Assembly (NCBI RefSeq): GCF_023656545.1 | Contig: NZ_JAMOKF010000005.1 | Location: 16,992 to 80,991, forward strand | Direction of reading: 5' to 3' | Origin: Micromonospora phytophila | GTDB taxonomy: Bacteria > Actinomycetota > Actinomycetes > Mycobacteriales > Micromonosporaceae | DNA: 64,000 bases | Part shown: positions 43,301 to 51,951 of the stretch, in pieces | How positions within the stretch are numbered: position 1 is the first letter of the stretch | Layout: each line of letters opens with the position of its first letter | Program-made: the position numbers and the translations under genes | The notes under the pieces: generated by a model | The model's database searches: none | What the model saw: the letters and a program-made list of their open reading frames with translations, nothing else | Told to the model about the DNA's origin: nothing

Positions 43301-45768
43301 CCGCGGCGTACCTCGAATGGGCCGCGCACGCGGCCGCGGCCGTCAACTGTCCGACCGTCGAGTCCGTCACGCTCGATACTCCCCTCGTGCTGACCCCCGG
43401 TGAAGCGATCGACGTGCGAGTGACAGTGGGACCGCGGGACGGCGCCGGGCGGCGGTCGTTGGCGGTCCGGTCCCGCCCGTCCGGCGGTGCGGCCACCAGC
43501 GGATGGCAACGGCACGCCACGGGATCCCTGCGGGAGGACCTCCCCGCGCCGCCGACCGCTGCGGACCCGCATCGCGCCTCGTCCGTCCCGGCCTCGCCGG
43601 GGGCGGCGACGGTCGGCGCGGAGGAACTGTACGAACGACTGGCCGAGCTCGGTGTGCGGTGTGGGCCCGCCTTCACCGTGGTGACCGGTGCCGAGGTGTG
43701 CGGCGACACGGCCACCACCCTGATCCGTCAGGCGTCGAGCACAGCAGGGCCCGCGCAAGAGGCGTTCCAGTCACCCCTGGCAGCGGTGGAGGCGGCGCTG
43801 CACGTCCTGCGCGCCACCCTGCCCGACTCCGCCGGCCCCCAGCTGCCGACAGAGTTCCGGGGCCTGCGGATCACCCGGCCCGGGGCCGCTGTCGCCGCCG
43901 CCCAGACGGTGGTGCGCGGGCGCGCACCGGGGGCGCTGGTCGTCGGGCTGACCCTGTGGGACCCGCACGACCAGGTGGTCGCCTCCGTCGACGCGGTGGT
44001 GCTGCGGCCCGAGCCCATCACGGCTCGGACTGCGAGGCCCGGCGGCACTCGGGACATCATGCTCCGGCTCACCTGGCCCCGGATGCCCGCCCCCGAACGA
44101 CGGATCCCCACCCGGCGGGTCGACGTGCTCGGCACGGACGCCCTCGGGCTGGCCGACCTGCTGCGGGCAGCCGGTGCCGACGTCGGGCAGCTTCAGCTGT
44201 CTCTGGACCGTGACCCCCACACCGTCCTGATCAGCCCGGAGGACTCCGGCTGGTCGGCACCGGCCGCTCTGCTGGCGGTCGTCGCCTCCGACGACGTCGA
44301 CCTGTCGGAGGCGGTCCGAACGGCCACCGAGCGCGCCCTGCTGCTCGTCCGGCGGTTCCTGGCGGACCGACGGCTCGCCGACACCCGGCTCGTGCTGGTC
44401 ACCCGAGCAGCCGTGGCCGCCGTACCGGGCGAGCACGTGCGGGACCTCGCAGCTGCCGCTGCCTGGGGCCTGATCCGCAGCGCGCAGAGCGAGCACCCTG
44501 GACGGATATTCGTCGTCGACGCGGACGACGCGCGATCGGCCGCTGACGGCGTGTTGGCGGCGGTGACCGGAGCCGAGCCGCAGCTCGCGGTACGGGGCGG
44601 CGTGCTGCTTCGGCCCCGTCTCGCTCCCTGGGTCGACGCGAGTGTCGGCGTACCGGGAGCCGGCATGGATCCGACGGGCACGGCGCTCATCACCGGCGGC
44701 ACCGGCGCGCTGGGCCGGCTGGTCGCCCGGCACCTGGTCCAGCGGTACGGCCTACGTCATCTGCTGCTGCTCAGCCGCGGTAGCGGGTCGAACAGCGCAG
44801 AACCGCGTGACCTCACGGATCTCGGCACGTCGGTGACCGTGGTGCGGTGCGACGTGGCGGACCGGGCGCAACTGGCGCGGGTGCTGCGCGACATCCCGCC
44901 GGAGCGGCCGCTGACCGCCGTGGTGCACGCTGCCGGCACCATCGACGACGGCGCGATCACCCGACTCACACCGCAACGACTCGCGCACGTGCTACGGGCG
45001 AAGGTGACCGGCGCCCTGAACCTCTACGAACTGACCAGAGACCTGAAACCGGCACAGTTCGTGCTGTTCTCGTCCGTCATCGCGCTGCTCGGCGGGCCGG
45101 GGCAGGCGAACTACGCGGCCGCCAACGCGTTCCTCGACGGCTTCGCATCCTGGGGGCGGGCGCAGGGGTTTCCCGCGCTCTCCCTCAACTGGGGACTGTG
45201 GGATCTGCCCGACGGACTCGCGGCGGGACTGACCGAACGCGACCGGGAACGCATGGCGGGCATCGGGCTCGCGCCGATGGACGAGCGGCAGGGCCTGGAC
45301 TTCCTCGATGCCGCTCTCCGGGCCACCGACGCCTGCCTCACGCCGGTCGCGCTGAACCGCCGAGCGCTGCACGACAAGCAGGGGCGGCTGCCGGTCGTAC
45401 TCCATGACCTCACCGTGCGGACCTCACCCTTACCGTCTCCAGGCGGCCCCGACCGGGACCGCCCACTGCGGGAACGCCTCCCGGGAATCCCCCCTGCGGA
45501 GCGCTACCAGGAAATCCTCACTTGCATCCGGGAACAGGTGGACGCGGTGCTGGGCTGCACGTCATCGGAACCGCTGGATCCCGAACTGCAGCTCTGGGAG
45601 TCCGGGTTGGACTCGCTGTCGGCCCTCCAACTCGCTGCCAGACTGACCGACGCCCTCGGACTGGGGATACCCGCTCTGGCGCTGTTCGACGATCCGACGC
45701 CGCACGCCCTGGCCGCCCGGGTGCTGGAACAGTTGGCCGAGGTTATCGATGCGGGAGGAGCCGCGTGA
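37357..45768 (+). CDS. Two-module type I polyketide synthase: KSQ-AT-ACP / KS-AT-DH-KR-ACP, no thioesterase
   Basis: GTG 37357 with GGAGG 5 nt upstream (GTG 37432 is an alternative); 2803 residues. Loading module: KS about 35-460 with Gln206 in place of the active Cys (VDAGQASS), i.e. a decarboxylating KSQ; AT about 555-865 with GHSQG (Ser653) and YASH (753-756), predicting methylmalonyl-CoA; ACP with Ser986. Extension module: KS with Cys1218 (VDTACSSS); AT with GHSIG (Ser1670) and HAFH (1769-1772), predicting malonyl-CoA; DH with His1972 but HxxxD instead of HxxxG, and Glu2145 where Asp is usual, so activity is doubtful; B-type KR (TGGTGALG 2446-2453, Asp2530/2531, Ser2573, Tyr2586); ACP with Ser2753. 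Expected chain: 3-hydroxypentanoyl, or pentenoyl if DH works. Release must use another enzyme. Confidence 0.95.
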   Translation: MPILDRLTSDGPGPSPAEPRREDETVTGEHHPVEGAIAVVGMACRLPGAPDVDSFWRLLRTGGSAITTVPASRWDADRFHSTDPAVPGRTVSRWGGFIDGVEDFDAAFFRMSPQEAAATDPQQRLMLELAWEAVEAAGIGPGRLRGVRGAVFVGAIAAGYETLLHQRDVTEISTKAFTGLQRGLIANRVSRALGLTGASLTVDAGQASSLVAVHLACESLLSGQAEVALAGGVHLNLVPEAYVRASQFGVLSPDGRCHTFDARANGFVPGEGAALVVLKPLSAALADEDDIVCVILGSATNNDGATEAVGVPSVAGQQAVIIRALRAAGLTPRDVQYVELHGTGTPQGDAVEGAALDAVFGDDDRRTDPLRVGSVKTNIGHLEAAAGLAGLLKAALSIRHGELPPSLNFRSYQPMLGERRSYAIQRHLGPWPRPHDRRVAGVSSFGVGGTNCHLLLAAAPLPTRLERPAGQPQADAYGWVLSARNATALRDQAGRLLAQLPADANPVDIAFSLATTRDTMEHRGVVVGRDHASLMSGLSALAAGQPAANAVVGAGPPTVRTVFVFPGQGSQWRGMAQGLLRASDVFRAAIDECDRALQPFTDWRLTEVLRGTPGAAPLTRVDVVQPALFAVMVALAALWQSHGVQPDAVVGHSQGEIAAAHVAGALSLPDAARTVALRSRALTRLASTGGMISVALPPADVAPYLSGGGDSLSIAVVNSPSSTVVGGSGAHLAQLRRILDRDGVRSRTIDVDYASHGPQVDLLRDEILAALAGIEPRPARVPFHSGLAGELVDGGSLNAGYWYRNLRETVRFHDATRGLLEAGHDLFIEVSPHPVLMTAVTETIEDLSGGQPLVAEHQVVGTLRRDEGDLDRFLRSLAEAFIRGAPVDWTASFAGTGARRVALPTYAFQRRRHWIGGVARTAATAEEFVGPAATTSGPASAEPAGGLTDEAAALDLVRRHLAALLGHQHPDEIDSRVAFRDLGLDSALSVQLRSRLSGQTGIPLPASELFDHPTPAAVARHLWRLSTKERQPVEQRRTADPDVIGEPIAIVAMACRFPGGVRGPEDLWELVVDGRDGTSGFPHDRGWDLERLHDPDPQATGTTYARGGGFLRDVARFDAALFGISPREALTMDPQQRVLLEVAWETFERAGIDPTSLGGSRTAVFVGAMPSDYGPRLHEAPPELEGRMLTGIAPSVLAGRLAYVFGLEGAALTVDTACSSSLVALHLATQALRRGECDLALAGGVTIMATPGMYLDFSRQRGLAPDARCKPFSAHADGTAWAEGAGLLLVERLSDAQRHGHPILAVVGGSAINQDGASNGLTAPSGPAQERVIRAALADANLRPDGVDLVEAHGTGTVLGDPIEARAVLETYGRGRAADRPLWLGSLKSNIGHAQAAAGVGGVIKAVLALRHGVLPRSLHSETPSPEIDWDSGNTRLLHRNQPWEPGRGTRRAAVSSFGISGTNAHVIIEEPPPAGEIPSEPESVASTLVAWPLSAMGAEALRAQAGRLLHHLTQIPHARTADIGHSLATGRTLFDHRAVVLAETRSGFAEALRSMVHGRPADDTFQAVARPGRLAFLFTGQGSQWPGMGRELSASYPAFATALDEVCAELDPHLARPLRSVMFATGDDPLAALLDRTEWTQPAIFALEVALFRLVQQWGLSPDLVAGHSIGELSAAHVAGVLSLPDACVLVAARARLMGELPAGGAMVALDASEAEAEELLHRQTSASVAAVNGPGAVVVSGAEQPVLDIAGRWRAGGRRARRLAVSHAFHSPLMEPMLTEYARVARSLTYRPATIPLVSGLTGRTAEPDELSAAEYWVRQVREPVRFASAVRSLHEEGVRRWLELGPDAVLTALASRCVPGDDLVLVPALRRGRPAAAALLGALAQLHVHGTTVRWAEVLAGPGVRRVSLPTYPFQGRTFWLDAAPPRRPAAPGSGRSPLVDTSLDLPDGDGLVLAVRLSAQSHPWLADHLVHDLPVLPAAAYLEWAAHAAAAVNCPTVESVTLDTPLVLTPGEAIDVRVTVGPRDGAGRRSLAVRSRPSGGAATSGWQRHATGSLREDLPAPPTAADPHRASSVPASPGAATVGAEELYERLAELGVRCGPAFTVVTGAEVCGDTATTLIRQASSTAGPAQEAFQSPLAAVEAALHVLRATLPDSAGPQLPTEFRGLRITRPGAAVAAAQTVVRGRAPGALVVGLTLWDPHDQVVASVDAVVLRPEPITARTARPGGTRDIMLRLTWPRMPAPERRIPTRRVDVLGTDALGLADLLRAAGADVGQLQLSLDRDPHTVLISPEDSGWSAPAALLAVVASDDVDLSEAVRTATERALLLVRRFLADRRLADTRLVLVTRAAVAAVPGEHVRDLAAAAAWGLIRSAQSEHPGRIFVVDADDARSAADGVLAAVTGAEPQLAVRGGVLLRPRLAPWVDASVGVPGAGMDPTGTALITGGTGALGRLVARHLVQRYGLRHLLLLSRGSGSNSAEPRDLTDLGTSVTVVRCDVADRAQLARVLRDIPPERPLTAVVHAAGTIDDGAITRLTPQRLAHVLRAKVTGALNLYELTRDLKPAQFVLFSSVIALLGGPGQANYAAANAFLDGFASWGRAQGFPALSLNWGLWDLPDGLAAGLTERDRERMAGIGLAPMDERQGLDFLDAALRATDACLTPVALNRRALHDKQGRLPVVLHDLTVRTSPLPSPGGPDRDRPLRERLPGIPPAERYQEILTCIREQVDAVLGCTSSEPLDPELQLWESGLDSLSALQLAARLTDALGLGIPALALFDDPTPHALAARVLEQLAEVIDAGGAA

Positions 45769-45835
45769 CGCTCAGGCGTGAGCCTGCCGAAGCGCGGCGG
45801 TGATTGTCGAGGCGAGGGCTCGGCTCTAGGCTCGG

Positions 45836-45915
45836 ACCGTCCACGTGACTGGCGCTGTGAGGTGGAGTACCACCGGGGAGCGAGTGACCGCGGTACCGTG
45901 CGCCTGGGTGCCGGG
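45836..45915 (+). ncRNA. ZTP (ZMP/ZTP, pfl motif) riboswitch upstream of glyA
   Basis: The conserved pfl elements are all present in order: GTGACTGGCG (about 45845-45854), ACCACCGGGGAGCG (about 45869-45882) and CGCCTGGG (45901-45908), with variable parts between. It ends about 22 nt before the glyA start. This class senses the purine intermediates ZMP/ZTP, which build up when 10-formyl-tetrahydrofolate is scarce, and turns on one-carbon genes, glyA among the commonest. The motif match plus the downstream gene make this a strong call. Confidence 0.85.
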
Positions 45916-45937
45916 TGTGACCAGCGAGGAGTGTCGC

Positions 45938-47215
45938 GTGCACGTACCGCCCATTACGCATCTCACCGCCGCCGACCCGCAGGTCGCGAACCTGATCGAG
46001 GCGGAGGCGCACCGCCAGCACGACAAGCTGCGGATGATCCCGTCCGAGAATTACGTCTCCGCCGCCGTCCTCGAGGCGACCGGCTCGGTGCTGACCAACA
46101 AGTATTCCGAGGGCTACGTCGGCCGCCGGTACTACGAGGGCCAGCAGTTCATCGACCCGATCGAGACCTTGGCGATCGATCGGGCCAGGGCGCTGTTCGG
46201 GGTCGAGCACGTCAACGTGCAGCCGTACTCGGGGTCACCGGCCAACCTCGCGGTGTACCTGGCCTTCGCGCAGCCCGGTGACCCGGTGATGGGAATGGCG
46301 CTGCCGATGGGCGGCCACCTCACCCACGGCTGGTCGGTCTCGGCCACCGGCAGGTGGTTCCGTCCCGTGCGCTACACGGTCGACCGGCGAACCGGCCTCG
46401 TCGACTTCGACGAGGTACGCGACCTCGCCCGGGCCGAACGGCCAAAGCTGATCTTCTGCGGGGGCACGGCCGTCCCACGGACCATCAACTTCGCCGCATT
46501 CGCCCAGATCGCCCAGGAGGTGGACGCCGTCCTCGTGGCCGACATCGCCCACATCGCCGGCCTGGTCGCCGGGGGCGCCCACCCCTCCCCGGTCGGTCAC
46601 GCGGACGTCATCACCACCACCACCCACAAGACCCTGCGGGGCCCGCGCGGTGCCATGATCATGACCTCCGCCGGCCGTGCCACCGAGGTCGACAAGGCGG
46701 TCTTCCCCGGCCTCCAGGGCGGACCGCACAACCACACCACCGCCGGGATCGCCGTCGCGCTGAACGAAGCCACCCAACCCGCGTTCCGCCGCTACGCCCA
46801 CCAGGTCGTCACGAACGCGAAGGCGCTCGCCGACGCGCTGACCGAACGCGGTTTCGATTTGGTGACCGGTGGCACCGACAACCATCTGATCCTGATCGAC
46901 CTCACCACCAAGGGCATAGCGGGCAAGCCCGCGGCGAAGGTCCTCGACCTGGGCGGCATCGAACTGAACTACAACACCGTGCCGTACGACCCGCGCAAGC
47001 CGTTCGACCCCTCCGGCCTACGCCTCGGCACACCCGCCCTGACCACGCGCGGACTCACCGAGGAGCACATGCCGCAGGTCGCCGAGTGGATCGATCGGCT
47101 GGTCGTCGCAGCGGTCAAGGACGACCAGGAAGCGGTGGCGGCCGTCGCGGGCGAGGTGCGGGACCTGCTGTCGGCGTACCCGATCCCCGGCTACTCGGCG
47201 TCTGGCGCAGGCTGA
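45938..47215 (+). CDS. glyA: Serine hydroxymethyltransferase
   Basis: GTG 45938 with GAGGAG 6 nt upstream; the frame is open further but overlaps the riboswitch. 425 residues. Early region MIPSENYVSAAVLEATGS and NKYSEGYVGRRYYEGQQFID are SHMT hallmarks. The PLP Lys lies in TTTTHKTLRGPRGAMI, and VADIAHIAGLVAGG holds the Asp and His that stack on PLP. It converts serine and tetrahydrofolate to glycine and 5,10-methylene-THF in the cytosol. A ZTP riboswitch precedes it, which is the control of a housekeeping one-carbon gene. Its position 169 bp after the PKS raises the possibility that it also supplies glycine to the hydrazine pathway; this is inference. Confidence 0.95.
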   Translation: MHVPPITHLTAADPQVANLIEAEAHRQHDKLRMIPSENYVSAAVLEATGSVLTNKYSEGYVGRRYYEGQQFIDPIETLAIDRARALFGVEHVNVQPYSGSPANLAVYLAFAQPGDPVMGMALPMGGHLTHGWSVSATGRWFRPVRYTVDRRTGLVDFDEVRDLARAERPKLIFCGGTAVPRTINFAAFAQIAQEVDAVLVADIAHIAGLVAGGAHPSPVGHADVITTTTHKTLRGPRGAMIMTSAGRATEVDKAVFPGLQGGPHNHTTAGIAVALNEATQPAFRRYAHQVVTNAKALADALTERGFDLVTGGTDNHLILIDLTTKGIAGKPAAKVLDLGGIELNYNTVPYDPRKPFDPSGLRLGTPALTTRGLTEEHMPQVAEWIDRLVVAAVKDDQEAVAAVAGEVRDLLSAYPIPGYSASGAG

Positions 47216-47497
47216 CCTCAGATCCCCACCCATGCCGTACAGGACGTTCAGCGGATGGCGAACAGGCGCCGGGGCGCTCCACCCGGGCCACCCGGCTGGA
47301 TTCCCAGTCGCCTGCTTGGCAGATGGTGCCCAACCGGTTGCGGACGACGTCGCAAGCTGTCCCAGTACGGGGCGTCACACCTTGTGCGGTTGCGCGCAAC
47401 GAAAAGGCCCGCAGGAGCTTCCTGCGGGCCCTCTGCCTGCCCTACCGCGATCTGGTCACTTGCCGGCCGCAGCCCGGTGGAGGCCCCGCCGGGGGCG
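47216..47497. other. Gap between glyA and a decayed minus-strand gene
   Basis: No gene is recognised in this 282-bp stretch on either strand. Its only clear feature is the hairpin terminator at 47406-47430, oriented for minus-strand transcription coming from the right. Confidence 0.5.
47406..47430 (-). terminator. Intrinsic terminator for minus-strand transcription
   Basis: GGCCCGCAGG (47406-47415) and CCTGCGGGCC (47421-47430) form a perfect 10-bp stem with a 5-nt loop. Read on the minus strand the stem is followed by TTTTC, so it terminates transcripts arriving from the right, i.e. the gene at 47498-48060, and may also block read-through from glyA. Confidence 0.75.
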
Positions 47498-48060
47498 TCA
47501 CGTCGAACAGAAAACCCCTCCGCCGCGCACCCAGCGCCTTCCCGCTGCGTCGCGGAACTCCAAGCTCACGTCGATCCCGCCGCGCAGCACCTCCGATGAC
47601 ACCTTCGACGCCAGGGCCTGGGGCACCTCGATCAACAACTCATCCTGATGAGGAGGCACAACCCGGATCGACTCGGCCACGAACGAGTCGACCATGGGGT
47701 CCAGGCGCATGAGCGAGAAGACGACCCGCACGTCGTAGATGGGCAGGTTGCAGGCGTTGAGGATGTGAGCCCCCACACGAATAGGTTCCTCGTCATGCCA
47801 CGCACGCCGAACGATTCGTAGATCGTCTGCACACCCTGCCCATACCACACCGAGACGAGCTGGGCCTGGCTGCGCCGCTCGTCCGCCGCGCGTTCCCGCC
47901 GCTCATCTTCGGCGCGCTGGTCGCGGGCGGACTCGATCTTGTAGACCGGGAAGCCCACGAGCGACGCGACGAGGGCGAAACCGAGGGTCGCGACGTTCGC
48001 CATGGCGCCGACCCAAGTCGCAACGTCGCCAAATTCGGCTGCGGAAAGCCAGATGGCGAG
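47498..48060 (-). pseudogene. Frameshifted membrane-anchored hypothetical protein
   Basis: One minus frame encodes a transmembrane start (MANVATLGFALVASLVGFPV), then an Arg/Glu-rich coiled-coil-like segment (RAEDERRERAADERR) and QGVQTIYESF. Near 47800 the sense shifts to a second frame that continues with EEPIRVGAHILNACNLPIYD, VVFSLMRLDP and a C-terminal beta-rich end at 47498. The two halves together resemble actinobacterial proteins of one N-terminal helix plus a cytosolic domain. One indel breaks the gene, unless it is a sequencing error. Confidence 0.55.
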
Positions 48061-48201
48061 CCCGGCGTAGGTCGGCACGTGCTGAGGGTTCGGAGACTGC
48101 GCCACACCTGCCCCGGCAGCACCAGCAGCCCCAGCACGCCGCGGCCCAGGCGGCCCGCGTTTGCTGGTGACTCCCGCCCCTACCAGGGGTATCCTGCGCA
48201 C

Positions 48202-48387
48202 ATGGCCAACAGCAGCCCCGACACCGGCGCCCGCGGCGAGGACATCCTCGCCGCCGCCGGCATCGTCGTCGACGACGAGGGCAAGGCCCGCGCCCGGCGG
48301 AAGCTCGACGAGGCCCGCGACCGGTGGACCCCCGAGCTGGACGCTGAGCTGCGTGCTCAGATCGGACTGCCCGCGCGCGCCGCGTGA
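48202..48387 (+). CDS. Antitoxin-like protein paired with a PIN toxin
   Basis: ATG 48202; 61 residues. It is short, acidic and helical (GEDILAAAGIVVDDEGKARARRKL), ending in a Trp-containing helix (RWTPELDAELRAQIG) suited to occupying the toxin groove. The stop overlaps the next start (GTGA), the usual coupling of toxin-antitoxin pairs. No clear DNA-binding motif is visible, so autoregulation may depend on another part. The role is inferred from the downstream PIN gene. Confidence 0.65.
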   Translation: MANSSPDTGARGEDILAAAGIVVDDEGKARARRKLDEARDRWTPELDAELRAQIGLPARAA

Positions 48388-48767
48388 ACGACCGCCCGAT
48401 CCGGGTCATCCTCGACGCCTCCGCGATCCTCGCCTTCACCCGGGCGAGCATCGACGTGGGCGAGGTGATCGCCGAGGTCGCCGACGAGGACTGCCACTTC
48501 GGGGTGCCGGTGATGTGCCTTGCCGAGGCGTCCCGGGCCGTCGCCGACAGCGACCGGCTCGACCTGCTCGTCAACCACCCCGCCGCCGCGGTGCTCACCG
48601 TCGACCCGTTCAATTGGCGGGCCCTCACCGTTGTCTATGACACGGTGGGTCGCCTCGACGCGGCCGGAGCCCTGCTCGCCGCCGTCGACAACGGGTGCAA
48701 CGTGTTGACCGGGCAACCCGGCCTGTACGCCGGCCTCGCCGGCGGCGGCCCCATCATCCCCTTCTGA
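48384..48767 (+). CDS. PIN-domain toxin-like ribonuclease
   Basis: GTG 48384 overlaps the antitoxin stop by 4 nt; 127 residues. RVILDASAILAFTR holds the first catalytic Asp and CLAEASRAV the Glu; a later Asp (RLDAAGALLAAVDNG) completes a PIN-like acidic set. VapC toxins cut tRNA or rRNA in the cytosol. The C-terminal part has VLTGQPGLYAG where classical VapC has TxDxxF, so it belongs to a divergent PIN group. The frame is intact in an otherwise decayed neighbourhood. Confidence 0.75.
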   Translation: MNDRPIRVILDASAILAFTRASIDVGEVIAEVADEDCHFGVPVMCLAEASRAVADSDRLDLLVNHPAAAVLTVDPFNWRALTVVYDTVGRLDAAGALLAAVDNGCNVLTGQPGLYAGLAGGGPIIPF

Positions 48768-48795
48768 CCTGCGCTGCTGCGGCCGGGTCACGCTC

Positions 48796-48921
48796 TCACT
48801 GATAGCGCCTGCCGGGCCTTCTCGCTTTGGTCGGCGTGGTGATCACGTTGTTCCTGCCGCGGCGGCGCACCATGATCGACCGCGCCTTCTTCTTCAACCC
48901 CGTGAGGATTGTGCCCTTCAT
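48796..48921 (-). CDS. Small basic protein, 41 residues
   Basis: ATG 48921 with AAGGGAG upstream. The peptide is strongly basic (LKKKARSIMVRRRGRNN, then TKARRPGRR), with no hydrophobic segment. A real ribosome-binding site and non-random composition make it more likely than chance. It could be a nucleic-acid-binding or ribosome-associated peptide. It is similar in style, not sequence, to the 44-residue basic protein at 60022. Confidence 0.45.
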   Translation of the reverse strand: MKGTILTGLKKKARSIMVRRRGRNNVITTPTKARRPGRRYQ

Positions 48922-49032
48922 CGCGGGCTCCCTTCTCGAGCACGTTGGATCAACAGTTGCGATGCTCGCGTACCCGACGGGACAGGTGTCATTCCCGCCT
49001 GAACCGGCCTCTGCGTGGCATAGCCACGACGA

Positions 49033-49059
49033 AGCCCCGGCCATTGAGGTGCCGGGGCT
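49033..49059. terminator. Perfect 9-bp hairpin, probable bidirectional terminator
   Basis: AGCCCCGGC (49033-49041) pairs with GCCGGGGCT (49051-49059) around a 9-nt loop. It lies directly beyond the stop of the minus-strand remnant at 49062 and about 270 bp after the PIN gene. Confidence 0.55.
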
Positions 49060-49061
49060 CC

Positions 49062-49240
49062 GCTAGGCGGGGGTCAGAGCGCTGATGAACAGGAATGCGA
49101 TGTGCCCGGACTGGTCGAGGGCGTTCGCGCCGGTGCCCAACGACGGGTTGTCGTCCCGGCCAGACCGGGGCATGCCCAGCTGGTAGAAGCCGCCGGAGCC
49201 GAGGCGCTCGGCGATGGCCCGGAAACGGCACCCGCCGGAC
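49062..49240 (-). pseudogene. C-terminal remnant of an unidentified gene
   Basis: The minus-strand frame ending TAG at 49062 reads AERLGSGGFYQLGMPRSGRD, then ANALDQSGHIAFLFISAL and stops just before a terminator-like hairpin. The well-formed C-terminus with its own terminator suggests a truncated gene, perhaps of a phage or secreted protein. The upstream part is lost at about 49240, where the next plus-strand gene fragment begins. Confidence 0.4.
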
Positions 49241-49593
49241 CGCCAGGTAGTGCCGGCGGAGCACCGGCCGGTTCCCGCTACGCCGACCAGCGGCCCTACG
49301 TCGTCGCCAACCGGCTGGACGACCTGCGGGGACCAACGAGCGGCGAGGTGAGCCTGGATCGCCGGCTCGACTGGTCCGGGCGGGCGCGTTACGACCTGAG
49401 CAGCCCGCGTCGCCTGGCCAGCATGTACGAGACCGTGCTGCGCGAGGCCACCGCCCCCGACGACCTCACTCGATGGCTGAACGGCAAGACCCTGCTACGC
49501 CTGTGGCCCAGCCTCGTGTTGCCCCCACAGGTTCGCCATCTGCGGGAAGCACGGTTCCCCGAACTGGCCAGCGCTCGCCGTCGCGCCGCATAG
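49102..49593 (+). CDS. AbiEi-like partner protein of a nucleotidyltransferase toxin, probably N-truncated
   Basis: Recognisable sequence starts only near 49280: RYADQRPYVVANRLDDLRGP, then LDWSGRARYDL, MYETVLREATAPDDLTRWLN and LLRLWPSLVLPPQVRHL to a TAG at 49591. Proteins of this kind precede nucleotidyltransferase (AbiEii-type) genes in actinobacteria. The first 50 codons are low-complexity and overlap an antisense remnant, so the true start is probably deleted. The stop overlaps the next GTG (TAGTG). Confidence 0.5.
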   Translation: MPGLVEGVRAGAQRRVVVPARPGHAQLVEAAGAEALGDGPETAPAGPPGSAGGAPAGSRYADQRPYVVANRLDDLRGPTSGEVSLDRRLDWSGRARYDLSSPRRLASMYETVLREATAPDDLTRWLNGKTLLRLWPSLVLPPQVRHLREARFPELASARRRAA

Positions 49594-50260
49594 TGGCCGG
49601 CCAGACCCCGCCGATCCATCGCCGGCTGGCGCAGATCGCCCTGCAGTTCGGCGGCCGGTACGGGTTCGCGTTGGCCGGCGGGCACGCGATCGCCGCACAC
49701 GGCATCCTCGACCGCCCCAGCGAAGACGTCGAACTGTTCGCCGACTGGCAACGCCGCGCCGACTTCCCCACCGCCGTGGACGAGGTGTTCGCCGCCTACC
49801 GCGCCGAAGGCTACCGCGTCGAGATCGACCTTCGATTCGACACCTTCGCTCGGCTGCACGTCACCGACCCGGCCCACCTGGACCAGCAGCACCGCGTGGA
49901 ACTGGTTTGCGAACTGGCGCGCCCAGCCGCCCGTCCAGATGGACATCGGTCCGGTCCTGCACGCCGATGACGTCATGGCCGGCAAGATGGACGCCCTCTA
50001 CAACCGGGCAGCCGCCCGCGACTTCCTCGACATCGATGCCGCCATCACCAGCGGTCGGTACACCCTCGACCAGCTCTGGCGACCTCGCGCACGCCGCCGA
50101 CGACGGATTCGACCGAGGCGTGTTCGCCGCGATGCTTCGCCACGTCGACCGCTTCGACGACGAAGACTTCACCGACTACGGTCTAGCGCCACATGAGATC
50201 GCCGAAATGCGGGCTCGCGTCTTCGCATGGCGGACCGCACTACTCGGAGAAGTCGAATAG
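49593..50260 (+). pseudogene. AbiEii/nucleotidyltransferase-type toxin with two frameshifts
   Basis: Starting at GTG 49593 the frame gives HRRLAQIALQFGGRYGFALA, the GGHAIAAHGILDRPSEDVEL nucleotidyltransferase motif (G-G-x-A...R-x-x-x-D-V-E/D-L) and FADWQRRADF. Around 49915 it shifts to a frame with MDIGPVLHADDVMAGKMDAL and YNRAAARDFLDIDAA (the conserved R-x-x-x-R-D-F-x-D element). Near 50075 it returns with DLAHAADDGFDRGVFAAML to the end at 50260. Two indels make the intact toxin impossible unless the sequence has errors. Confidence 0.65.
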
Positions 50261-50819
50261 GTCCGATCACCCTGCTCTGCTGCCTCCGTCTTTTCGGCCT
50301 GTTCGACTCACGGCACATCCGGGTCAGGGTGCTCGTCCGACAGCGGCTCGCGGCGGCGTCATCGATCAGGCTGTCGAGCAGCCAGTCAATGGTCCGGCGG
50401 GTTGCCCGAGCCTGGTGGAAGGCGTGCCAGACCGTCAGCAGGTGCGGATACTCGTCGTGCAGTTCGTCCCTGAACCGTCGGAAGGCACCCCTGCCGTGGA
50501 CGGCCCGCAAGAGCCTGCGGCCCGCCTGCTCGTCGCTGACCCGCTCGGCAAAGTCGACCATGTCGCAGTGCCAGACGGAGGGCGGTAACGCCTCGATCGG
50601 GACCAGGTCGAGTTCGTCGAGGTCCACGGGTGTCCTCCCGTCGATGCCGCCGTCGGCGGTCCACATCATGATTTCGCCGCTGACCGGGTCGATCAGCCAG
50701 CGGTACTCGTCTGCGCTCTGGTCCTGTAGCGCCGTGTCGGCCCGCATGGCCTGGCGAAGCAGCTCCTCGGCCCGAATGCCTCGCTGACAGCTTGTACCCG
50801 ATCTGCGGTTTCTTCCCAC
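50169..50819 (-). CDS. UPF0158 family protein with an aberrant C-terminal extension
   Basis: 216 residues as open; the family part is about residues 30-150: EYRWLIDPVSGEIMMWT, LPPSVWHCDMVDFAERV, LLRAVHGRGAFRRFRDEL and WHAFHQARATRRTIDWL. UPF0158 proteins are small cytosolic proteins of unknown function. The last 65 codons (Arg-rich) are antisense to the toxin remnant and probably arise from loss of the original stop by deletion. The true start may be M27 or a nearby GTG. Confidence 0.65.
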   Translation of the reverse strand: MGRNRRSGTSCQRGIRAEELLRQAMRADTALQDQSADEYRWLIDPVSGEIMMWTADGGIDGRTPVDLDELDLVPIEALPPSVWHCDMVDFAERVSDEQAGRRLLRAVHGRGAFRRFRDELHDEYPHLLTVWHAFHQARATRRTIDWLLDSLIDDAAASRCRTSTLTRMCRESNRPKRRRQQSRVIGPIRLLRVVRSAMRRREPAFRRSHVALDRSR

Positions 50820-50934
50820 TCTGGAGGGCTACCGAGGATGAACGGTCGGGGTGACCGGGACCTTGTACCCTGCATTTTCCGCCCGGGATCGCCAACCCTG
50901 AAGCCCGGATAGGCCGGACCGGTCGAAGGAGGAT

Positions 50935-51441
50935 GTGGTGGCGAAGTTGGGGAGCTGGCCGTTGTCCGAGAATGCCATTCGCGCGATGTACGCGGGGGGC
51001 CGCGGCAACGCGGCGGCCCGCCGGTTCGCCCGGGTGTGGGCGGCCGTTCATGGTGCCGGCCTGCTACCCCGGCGCTGGGTGACACTGGAGGTCGCCGGAC
51101 GCCGTAGCGGACGGCTGACCCGGTTCCCGCTGGGCATGGCCGACTGGCAGGGCGACTGGTATCTGGTATCGATGCTGGGCGAGGACTGTAACTGGGTCCG
51201 CAACGTACGGACGGCCGACGGGCTGGTGACCATCCGGCACGGGCGGGCCCGGGCCTGCCGGCTGGTCGAGGTGCCGGTCGACGAGCGCGCACCGATCCTC
51301 AAGCGGTACCTGGCGACGGTACCCGGAGCCCGGCCGCACGTCCCCGTCGACCGGCACGCACCCCTGGCCGAGTTCGCGGCCATCGCGGCGCAGTACCCCG
51401 CGTTCCGCGTCGAGGCGGCAGGCGAGAAGTCGGACTACTGA
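50935..51441 (+). CDS. Deazaflavin (F420)-dependent nitroreductase/quinone reductase family (DDN-like)
   Basis: GTG 50935 or 50938 follows AAGGAGG; 168 residues. The split-barrel DDN/FGD fold is indicated by [43 protein letters not shown] and the later [17 protein letters not shown]. The G-R-x-S-G and N-W-x-x-N-x-x-A-x-x motifs are those of F420H2-dependent reductases of actinobacteria, which reduce quinones or nitro compounds. Stand-alone here. Its presence supports an actinomycete host that makes F420. Confidence 0.87.
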   Translation: MVAKLGSWPLSENAIRAMYAGGRGNAAARRFARVWAAVHGAGLLPRRWVTLEVAGRRSGRLTRFPLGMADWQGDWYLVSMLGEDCNWVRNVRTADGLVTIRHGRARACRLVEVPVDERAPILKRYLATVPGARPHVPVDRHAPLAEFAAIAAQYPAFRVEAAGEKSDY

Positions 51442-51464
51442 GGCTGAAAGGTCAGCGTGCTGCT

Positions 51465-51809
51465 GGGCTGCGGTTCCTGCTCCGCGACCGGGACACGAAA
51501 TTCACGGCCGTCTTCGACGCGGCTTTCCCTGCTGAGGGCATCCAGGTGATCAAGACTCCCGCCGCAGGCGCCCCAGGCGAACGCGTTCGCCGATCGGTGG
51601 GTGGGCGGGCACGGTACGCCGCGAATGCACCGACCGGATGCTCATCGTCGGCGAACGGCATCTGGCGGCAGTCCTCGACGAGTACGTGACTAGCTACAAC
51701 GGCCACCGCCCACATCGATCGTTGGACCAGCAGCCACCGAACCCGCCGCCGCAGGTCGTAGACCTGAACGCCGCCCGGGTCCAGCGACGCCCAATCCTCG
51801 GTGTTTGAT
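51465..51809 (+). pseudogene. Remnant of an integrase-core (rve/DDE) transposase, IS3/IS481-like
   Basis: In one frame [19 protein letters not shown] contains the second catalytic Asp; after an indel near 51570, [10 protein letters not shown] appears in another frame, and after a second indel [19 protein letters not shown] holds the catalytic Glu region, followed by [19 protein letters not shown]. The order matches the C-terminal half of integrase-core transposases. The N-terminal half is gone and at least two shifts are present, so it is inactive. Confidence 0.75.
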
Positions 51810-51951
51810 AAACGAATACTCGCAGGCGGCGTAGCCAAAACTCAATTTTCGAGCCCGACACGGTCAGGAGTAGCGGCACGGCGCGGTCGAGGACCACGCC
51901 TTGCCGACTTGCCTGAACCGTTGACGCGGGCTTCTCGGTCAGCTCCGGTAG

